Shown here: positions 1 through 4,072 of the stretch, one piece after another
Position numbering within the stretch: position 1 is the stretch's first letter
Layout of the letters: every line of letters begins with the position of its first letter
Assembly (NCBI GenBank): GCA_947476765.1
Contig: CANJRK010000035.1
Span: forward strand, 1 to 8,020
From: Actinomycetota bacterium
GTDB taxonomy: Bacteria > Actinomycetota > Actinomycetes > S36-B12 > UBA5976
Length of the DNA stretch: 8,020 bases
Direction of reading: 5' to 3'
Notes under the pieces: generated by a model
Seen by the model: only the letters and a program-made list of their open reading frames with translations
What the model was told of the DNA's origin: nothing
Database searches by the model: none
Program-made: the position numbers and the translations under genes

Positions 1-233
1 ACTTGCACCACAATCAATAGCAATTCAGATCGCTGCAAAAGTGGCCCTAACCCAACGGCTATAAACACCGAAAGCAGCAGCATTCCTAATGCGTTACCTA
101 ATGCAGTTAGCCAGGCAGTGAGGCGACCCCAAGCAACTGCTCGGGCAATTACGAACATCACGCTAGGACCAGGAACCAAAATTATTGCTACGGAAGCAAG
201 GATAAACTCTGCCAAATTTTGGGTATTGATCAC
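1..233 (-). CDS. LysE/RhtB-family exporter, N-terminal part (runs off the window)
   Basis: Inner-membrane exporter of the LysE/RhtB superfamily, whose members expel amino acids or related small metabolites; the substrate cannot be told from this fragment. I translated the minus strand from a GTG at 233-231 and obtained 77 residues before the window edge. They contain a first hydrophobic helix (about residues 8-20), the family hallmark PGP at 21-23, then FVIARAVAWGR at 27-37, where the small/aromatic pattern ending in GR is typical, and a second glycine-rich helix. An in-frame TAG (245-243) lies just upstream, so the GTG is the earliest possible start. No Shine-Dalgarno sequence precedes it, so a leaderless transcript is possible. 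It is divergent from the M15 peptidase gene with a 56-base gap. Family assignment is good; function beyond export is unknown. Confidence 0.8.
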   Translation of the reverse strand, partial: MINTQNLAEFILASVAIILVPGPSVMFVIARAVAWGRLTAWLTALGNALGMLLLSVFIAVGLGPLLQRSELLLIVVQ

Positions 234-258
234 GTTGCAAGCCTAGCGTTGGCAAAGT

Positions 259-274
259 TTCGGGTTCGCCCGAA
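259..274. repeat. Short GC-rich inverted repeat in the divergent intergenic region
   Basis: TTCGGG (259-264), loop TTCG (265-268) and CCCGAA (269-274) form a perfect 6-bp stem with a four-base loop. It sits in the 56-base gap between the divergent exporter (start 233) and M15 peptidase (start 290), 15 bases before the latter. It could be an operator dyad serving both promoters or an RNA hairpin in the peptidase leader. It has no T-run, so it is not an intrinsic terminator. Chance occurrence cannot be excluded. Confidence 0.35.
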
Positions 275-289
275 GTAGGCTCAATCCTT

Positions 290-886
290 ATGGACAAGAA
301 TCGCGCAATAACAATTGCTGGCGGACTTTGTCTTTCCCTATTCTCGCAAGTGCTACCAGCCCAGGCTGCTGATGCCGCGATACTTGACACCTGCGCAACG
401 AAAAGTAGTGGCAAAATTCGAGTGATTACCACAGGTACTTGTACCGCCAAGGAATATTCACTGGGAATTAAACCAATTGTTCGGGGTAAGAAACGGCCAA
501 CTGCTTTAGTTCCACAATTTGAGGATCGTTACTTAGCTGCCAAAGCTGCTGCCAAGAAAAAGGGCTACTCCATGCAAATCACAAGCGGCTATCGAACCTT
601 AGAGCGACAGAATTATCTTTATAACCGGGCAATCAAGCGTTATGGTTCCGCGAAGAAGGCGAGCCGATGGGTGTTGCCTCCGAAAAAATCAAATCATCCA
701 TGGGGCATTGCAATTGATGTTAACTACAAAGTGGGCGGAGCGAACGGAAAGAAAGCCGCGGCTTGGCTTGAGAAAAATGGATACAAATATGGATTGTGTC
801 GCAGGTATAAAAATGAGTGGTGGCACTTTGAGCCACTGGTTGCACCTGGGACAAAGTGTCCAAAGATGGAACCTTACGCTTCCTAG
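290..886 (+). CDS. Secreted M15/VanY-family D-alanyl-D-alanine carboxypeptidase-like metallopeptidase
   Basis: Zinc peptidase of the M15B (VanY-like) type, expected to trim the D-Ala-D-Ala end or a peptide bridge of peptidoglycan outside the cytoplasm. The 198-residue product starts with a Sec signal peptide: K3 and R5, a hydrophobic stretch at 7-22, and a likely cleavage after AQA (24-26). The catalytic domain fills about 70-185: SGYR at 99-102, the first zinc motif SNHPWGIAID at 134-143 (ligands H136 and D143) and EWWH at 176-179 (catalytic base E176, ligand H179). All expected active-site residues are present. Cysteines at 35, 51, 170 and 190 could form disulfides. The ATG at 290 gives a complete signal peptide but has no clear Shine-Dalgarno sequence. 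Its stop codon overlaps that of the convergent serine hydrolase gene. The family is clear; exact cleavage specificity is inferred. Confidence 0.9.
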   Translation: MDKNRAITIAGGLCLSLFSQVLPAQAADAAILDTCATKSSGKIRVITTGTCTAKEYSLGIKPIVRGKKRPTALVPQFEDRYLAAKAAAKKKGYSMQITSGYRTLERQNYLYNRAIKRYGSAKKASRWVLPPKKSNHPWGIAIDVNYKVGGANGKKAAAWLEKNGYKYGLCRRYKNEWWHFEPLVAPGTKCPKMEPYAS

Positions 887-1806
887 CGCGTGCCTATAGT
901 CGTGGCTAATTGTTCCGAAACGGCATTCCATGCCGAAATTCCGCGCTCTTGAGTTTCCCAAGTATTGGAATACCCAGTGAATATCCACCTCGGCTGTGAC
1001 TTGCTATCCCAGACAAAACCCAAGGTATTAACGCGCCACTTTCCAACAGGAGGGCGATCTCCATCTACTGATAAGTACCAACCATTCTTCACAGCTGCTA
1101 ACCAGCCTGCCGGCGTGCCATGTCCTGCTCCCCAAGCTTGTTCAGGATTGATTGAAGTCATTAACTCACGCAACACTACGCGTTGTGCTTCCGGGAGCGG
1201 ACTTTTCTGTAGGCCAACTACTTGATTCAACAACAACGCTTGGTCTGCAGACGAAGTCATGATGGTGCCCCAAGCCCCGCCAGTCGTAGTTTGAGTTAAT
1301 CCAAATCTTGTGGCGATCGAATTCACGGCATCATTTCGCCCAATGATTTTAAATAGTCGGTCAGCTGCACTGTTATCAGATTGGGTAATCATTAACTTCA
1401 TGTCGGCGGCGACTTCGGCGTAGTCAAGTGTGCCGGCAGCAACTCTTTCCAAGACACCGGTTGCCACAATAACTTTTCCCGTTGATGCAGTTGGAAAGGT
1501 GGCAGACGCATCGCCAAATGAATATGTGCAATTTTCAACCAGATCGATGATCGTTACGTTGTAGGTTTCTGCCGCATACTCCTTGGTCCAGTCATCAATA
1601 AATAGTTGAGGAGTTGGGCTATTGGCAGCGCAATCATATGCCGGGGCAACAACAGGAATTGGATTCGGCGGTGCCGATCCCGTTGCTTCAGGTTCCAGGC
1701 TATTTGAAAACAATCGCAACCCAAATAAGACGATTAAGCCGACTCCGCCAAACACCAATAATCTACGCAGCAAGAATCTGCCTCGGGTCGGCTGGGAGTT
1801 GCTCAC
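883..1806 (-). CDS. Membrane-anchored serine hydrolase of the class A beta-lactamase/PBP fold
   Basis: Extracytoplasmic serine hydrolase related to class A beta-lactamases (Beta-lactamase2 type). Counting from the GTG at 1806 (307 residues), there is a basic N-terminus, a transmembrane anchor at about 16-33, a proline-rich linker to about 60, and the hydrolase domain. Motif 1 is STGK (S108 nucleophile, K111), motif 2 is SDN (143-145), and motif 3 is KNG (240-242) in place of KTG/KSG. Between motifs 2 and 3 the segment is short and I find no omega-loop E-x-x-L-N, so the deacylating glutamate of true beta-lactamases seems absent; a peptidoglycan peptidase/esterase or penicillin-binding role is likelier than drug resistance. 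The frame stays open back through the tRNA gene to 1866, which cannot be the real start. GTG 1806 lies one base past the tRNA 3' end and lacks a Shine-Dalgarno; TTG 1773 has GAGG (1784-1781) seven bases upstream and would give 296 residues. Confidence 0.82.
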   Translation of the reverse strand: MSNSQPTRGRFLLRRLLVFGGVGLIVLFGLRLFSNSLEPEATGSAPPNPIPVVAPAYDCAANSPTPQLFIDDWTKEYAAETYNVTIIDLVENCTYSFGDASATFPTASTGKVIVATGVLERVAAGTLDYAEVAADMKLMITQSDNSAADRLFKIIGRNDAVNSIATRFGLTQTTTGGAWGTIMTSSADQALLLNQVVGLQKSPLPEAQRVVLRELMTSINPEQAWGAGHGTPAGWLAAVKNGWYLSVDGDRPPVGKWRVNTLGFVWDSKSQPRWIFTGYSNTWETQERGISAWNAVSEQLATTIGTR

Positions 1807-1807
1807 G

Positions 1808-1880
1808 TGCCCGCGAAAGGAATCGAACCTTCGACCTTCTGCTCCGGAGGCAGACGCTCTATCCACTGAGCTACGCGGGC
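1808..1880 (-). tRNA. tRNA-Arg, anticodon CCG (reads CGG)
   Basis: A complete 73-nt cloverleaf on the minus strand. The acceptor stem is GCCCGCG paired with CGCGGGC, with A as discriminator at 1808. The D arm is GCTC/GAGC. The anticodon stem TCTGC/GCAGA encloses the loop CTCCGGA with anticodon CCG at 1847-1845. The variable loop is AGGTC, and the T arm is GAAGG/CCTTT around TTCGATT, closed by one G-U pair. CCA is not encoded. Upstream, a minus-strand GATAAA at 1907-1902 could be the -10 box. The serine hydrolase reading frame follows directly and may be cotranscribed. Confidence 0.97.
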
Positions 1881-1893
1881 TAAACTTTAGCCC
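1877..1893. repeat. 8-bp-arm palindrome overlapping the 5' end of the tRNA-Arg gene
   Basis: GGGCTAAA (1877-1884), one central base, and TTTAGCCC (1886-1893) form a perfect dyad. Four bases of one arm are the first four bases of the tRNA acceptor stem. In the pre-tRNA (minus strand) this would fold as a 7-bp hairpin with an AGU triloop, competing with the acceptor stem if the transcript starts upstream of 1893. It may instead be a DNA operator or a chance match extended by the GC-rich tRNA end. Confidence 0.5.
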
Positions 1894-1902
1894 TGTGTGA
1901 CT

Positions 1903-1932
1903 TTATCAGTGCCCACCTGCGCTCGATATGAC
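1903..1932 (+). promoter_or_regulatory. Weak candidate promoter for the riboswitch operon
   Basis: TTATCA (1903-1908) and TATGAC (1927-1932), 18 bases apart, each match four of six sigma-70-type consensus bases, and a start near 1939 would lie just before the riboswitch. The -35 element overlaps the possible minus-strand tRNA -10 box (1907-1902). Consensus matches are poor, and actinobacterial promoters often lack clear -35 boxes, so this is only a candidate. Confidence 0.2.
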
Positions 1933-1950
1933 ATACAGTAAGTACTGCAA

Positions 1951-2048
1951 GACACGGGAGTCCGCAACCAGGCGGGCTGAGAGGGTGTCCGATCTTAGAT
2001 CACCACACCGACCGTTTAACCAGTCCGGTAATGCGGACTTTGGGAGGA
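1951..2048 (+). promoter_or_regulatory. TPP (thiamine pyrophosphate) riboswitch, THI element
   Basis: The leader RNA binds thiamine pyrophosphate. Visible elements, in order, are ACACGGGAG (1952-1960), a stem TCCGC (1961-1965) with GCGGG (1972-1976), the invariant CTGAGA (1977-1982), a P3 arm GGTGT (1984-1988)/ACACC (2005-2009) capped by GATC-TTA-GATC (1991-2001), then ACCG...AACC (2011-2021), and the P4 hairpin AGTCCG/CGGACT (2022-2039) around the conserved TAATG, followed by TTTGGGAGG (2039-2047). The joint between AACC and P4 is a little shorter than the usual TGAT. The closing P1 helix is not obvious. The conserved 3' GGGA is part of the GGGAGG ribosome binding site (2042-2047), nine bases before the pnuT ATG, and no terminator hairpin with a T-run follows. 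Control is therefore probably at translation initiation: bound TPP would hide the binding site. Confidence 0.93.
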
Positions 2049-2056
2049 AGTTAGTT

Positions 2057-2668
2057 ATGTTTTCGGCAATAAGTGAATTTGCAACGACGGTAGTGTTCAC
2101 CATTTTGGGATATCAGGTAACGATTCTTGAATTTGCGGCAGTGATCGCTTCACTAATTGGTGTCTGGTTAGGTACTACTGGCAAGCAAATTATGTGGCCG
2201 TGGTGGGGTTTAAGTAGCGCCCTTTACGGTTGGCTTTTCCTTAGTTACTACCTTTACGCAAGTGCAGCAGTGCAAGTTGTATTCATCGTCGCAGCTATCT
2301 GGGGATGGTTCGGCTGGGGTCCAAAAGGTGCTACTTCAAAAAATCTTTCATGGCTCAATCGATTAATAATTCTTGGTGGTGGCCTAGTTGTCTGGCTGGC
2401 AATAACTCCGTGGCTGGTTTCACTGGGCGCCGCAGCTGCGTTACCAGATGCGTTTGGCTTGGTTTTCAGCGTGATTGCCCAAGTTCTGATGGTGTTTGAG
2501 TATCGAGAAAATTGGGTGTTGTGGTTCGTTGTAGATGCGCTTTACGTTGCTCTCTACTGGAGCCAGGACTTGAAGTTCACTTCTTTGCTTTATGTGCTGT
2601 TCACAGCAATTGCAATTCGAGGTTGGGTAAATTGGCGCAAACTTACTCAAGAACTAACTACCACATGA
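2057..2668 (+). CDS. pnuT: PnuC-family transporter, probable thiamine transporter PnuT
   Basis: Inner-membrane carrier of the PnuC family, whose members move nicotinamide riboside (PnuC), thiamine (PnuT) or riboflavin (PnuX) by facilitated diffusion. The family signatures are WPWWG (47-51), the tyrosine-rich SYYLYAS (63-69), IWGWFGW (81-87), and ENWVLWFVVDALY (151-163) near the last helices. About seven hydrophobic helices fit the 203 residues, a usual length. Thiamine is inferred as substrate from the TPP riboswitch directly upstream, since motifs alone do not separate PnuT from PnuC. The frame is open back to 1928, but that segment is the riboswitch; ATG 2057 follows GGGAGG with nine-base spacing and is the start. 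The stop codon overlaps the next gene's start in ATGA, so the kinase downstream is probably translationally coupled. PnuT carriers need a cytoplasmic kinase to trap the vitamin, which makes that neighbour significant. Confidence 0.88.
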   Translation: MFSAISEFATTVVFTILGYQVTILEFAAVIASLIGVWLGTTGKQIMWPWWGLSSALYGWLFLSYYLYASAAVQVVFIVAAIWGWFGWGPKGATSKNLSWLNRLIILGGGLVVWLAITPWLVSLGAAAALPDAFGLVFSVIAQVLMVFEYRENWVLWFVVDALYVALYWSQDLKFTSLLYVLFTAIAIRGWVNWRKLTQELTTT

Positions 2669-3228
2669 CTCAAACACTGAGTTCTGACTTAGCCGCCTTG
2701 AAATTAGCAATAGAAAATAGTGAGGCTACTTGTGGTAACACTCGAATCGTAACTATCGATGGACCAGCGGGTTCTGGCAAAACTACGCTGGCAAAAGAGC
2801 TGGCCGACTATTTAGGTGATGCACGAGTAGTTCATCTTGATGAACTTTACGAAGGCTGGAGTAAGGCTCTGGATGATATTTTGTACCAGCGAATTCATTC
2901 CTGGATCATCACGCCAATTCGAAATGGTTTGCCAGCCAAGCACCTTAGTTATAACTGGACAAATGATAACTACTCAAACTGGACAGAGATTCCAATAACT
3001 CGGGTACTAATTATTGAAGGTGTTGGTTCAGGTCACACCTCGCTAAGGCCATATGTTTCGCAATCAGTCTGGATTGAAGCGGACGAAGAACTTCTGCTAG
3101 ATCGCGTGGTGCAGCGTGATGGCGAAATAGTGCGAGATGAAATGTTAATTTGGAAAGCTAAAGAGCGCGCGTACTTTGAAGTGCATCAAGTTAAGAAATC
3201 AGCAAACTTCCACTTATTTGGGCAATAG
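2665..3228 (+). CDS. Uridine-kinase-like P-loop kinase, riboswitch-controlled; possible vitamin-trapping kinase
   Basis: Cytoplasmic small-molecule kinase of the P-loop (uridine kinase/NMP kinase-like) superfamily, 187 residues. Walker A is GPAGSGKTT (33-41). HLDELYEGW (57-65) occupies the place of the DxFY-type substrate-site acid of uridine kinases. LIIEGVGSG (115-123) is the strand carrying the second acidic residue (E118). LDRVVQRDGE (145-154) looks like the arginine-bearing lid. The aromatic stretch YNWTNDNYSNW (96-106) probably lines the acceptor pocket. It is shorter than canonical Udk and its substrate is not recognisable from sequence. ATG 2665 lies inside the pnuT stop (ATGA), which supports coupling under the TPP riboswitch. 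I infer that it may phosphorylate thiamine or a thiamine precursor to trap it, but a nucleoside kinase or general ATPase is not excluded. It shows no resemblance to thiamine pyrophosphokinase or ThiN. Confidence 0.8.
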   Translation: MTQTLSSDLAALKLAIENSEATCGNTRIVTIDGPAGSGKTTLAKELADYLGDARVVHLDELYEGWSKALDDILYQRIHSWIITPIRNGLPAKHLSYNWTNDNYSNWTEIPITRVLIIEGVGSGHTSLRPYVSQSVWIEADEELLLDRVVQRDGEIVRDEMLIWKAKERAYFEVHQVKKSANFHLFGQ

Positions 3229-3230
3229 TT

Positions 3231-3971
3231 TTACCACGGAACAATTTGCCGATCTTCCCAAAGTAAGCCAGTAAGAGTTTGGGTATCGTGTTTGCGCGTT
3301 GCAAGCCAAATTATGGTGTCGGCTGCCTCGTCTGCACTACGTGGGGCATCAGGGCCGCCCATGTCAGTTCGGGTGTGATTTGGACACATTGCATCAACTA
3401 ATACGCCACGGGTTCCGTTACCTAATTCTGCGGCTAAATTCTTAGTTAGCGCATTTACGGCAGCTTTGGAAATTCGATAAGGCGCAAGCCCACCTGCTAG
3501 CCCGGGGCCAGTAAATCTGCCCAGACAAGCCGAGACATTTATGATGCGACCAGATTTTCGAGCTGCCATTTGTGGGCCAATGGCTGAAATCATGTTGAAA
3601 GTTCCATCCAAATTTATTGACATCACGCGGTGCCACTCTTGCTCAGAGGTCCGCAAGGTCTTAGCCATTTTCTCGCTCATTACTCCCGCGGAATTGATCA
3701 GCACATCAGCTCGACTGGCAATCGGGTGTCCAGATATTCCAGTTCGCACTGCCTCGCCATCGGACACATCCAGACAAATTGAGTCCGCATCGATTCCCTG
3801 TGATACCAAATGCTTTATCGCACTAGATGAATTTTCAAGATCACGGCTAACGATCACAATGGTGGCACCAAGTTTGCCAAGTGTTTGGGCTGCGGCAAAA
3901 CCAATTCCACGCGAGCCACCAGTGATAACTATGACTTGGTCCGCTAAGTCTGCGGTAATGGAATTGGTCAC
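3231..3971 (-). CDS. Classical short-chain dehydrogenase/reductase (SDR)
   Basis: NAD(P)(H)-dependent oxidoreductase of the classical SDR type, 246 residues, with a single Rossmann domain and no signal peptide. The cofactor motif is TGGSRGIG (17-24), followed by an acidic DV at 68-69 for adenine and NSAG at 93-96. The catalytic tetrad is complete: N120, S147, Y165, K169 (Y-R-I-S-K). R21 and R43 (VSRD) suggest a preference for NADP(H). The usual PG after the active site is replaced by PN (197-198). The substrate is unknown; FabG-like or carbonyl reductase labels would be guesses. The start is a GTG at 3971; the overlapping ATG at 3973 is in another frame and meets TGA at once. A weak GAGG-type element lies upstream. 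It converges on the kinase gene with two bases between the stop codons, and is divergent from kgd across 101 bases. Confidence 0.9.
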   Translation of the reverse strand: MTNSITADLADQVIVITGGSRGIGFAAAQTLGKLGATIVIVSRDLENSSSAIKHLVSQGIDADSICLDVSDGEAVRTGISGHPIASRADVLINSAGVMSEKMAKTLRTSEQEWHRVMSINLDGTFNMISAIGPQMAARKSGRIINVSACLGRFTGPGLAGGLAPYRISKAAVNALTKNLAAELGNGTRGVLVDAMCPNHTRTDMGGPDAPRSADEAADTIIWLATRKHDTQTLTGLLWEDRQIVPW

Positions 3972-4008
3972 ATTAGTAAGCCTGCCTCACTATTTGCCCT
4001 TATGCACG

Positions 4009-4069
4009 TTGGGCGCCTGGATCCACGGGCGATACGCTTGGAACATAAATCTACGAGGAAGGCGCCCAA
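4009..4069. repeat. 10-bp perfect inverted repeat in the kgd leader
   Basis: TTGGGCGCCT (4009-4018) and AGGCGCCCAA (4060-4069) are perfect reverse complements separated by 41 bases. The right arm includes the last bases of the kgd ribosome binding site and ends three bases before its GTG. Each arm contains the self-complementary GGCGCC, so the arms could also be two direct operator half-sites. TGGATCCA, another 8-base palindrome, touches the left arm (4018-4025). It lies between the divergent SDR and kgd starts. Function is inferred only from position. Confidence 0.5.
4055..4062 (+). promoter_or_regulatory. kgd: Ribosome binding site deciding the GTG start of kgd
   Basis: GAGGAAGG lies ten bases upstream of the GTG at 4073 and supports this start, which also gives the expected N-terminal E1-type segment right at residue 4. 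The last three bases belong to the right arm of the inverted repeat described at 4009-4069. Confidence 0.6.
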
Positions 4070-4072
4070 GCC

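Noticed and set aside
1807..1866. N-terminal extension of the serine hydrolase to an ATG at 1866
   Set aside because: It would be translated from the tRNA-Arg gene itself; the added 20 residues are not hydrolase-like and the tRNA cloverleaf is complete.
1808..1880. tRNA gene as an integration (att) site of a mobile element
   Set aside because: No integrase, direct repeat of the tRNA 3' end, or foreign-looking DNA is visible on either side.
1928..2056. N-terminal extension of PnuT from an ATG at 1928
   Set aside because: The stretch is the TPP riboswitch; the ATG at 2057 has the ribosome binding site and opens the hydrophobic transporter.
2512..2664. N-terminal extension of the kinase to 2512
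   Set aside because: It lies within pnuT in another frame; the ATG at 2665 starts a normal kinase N-terminus with ATGA coupling.
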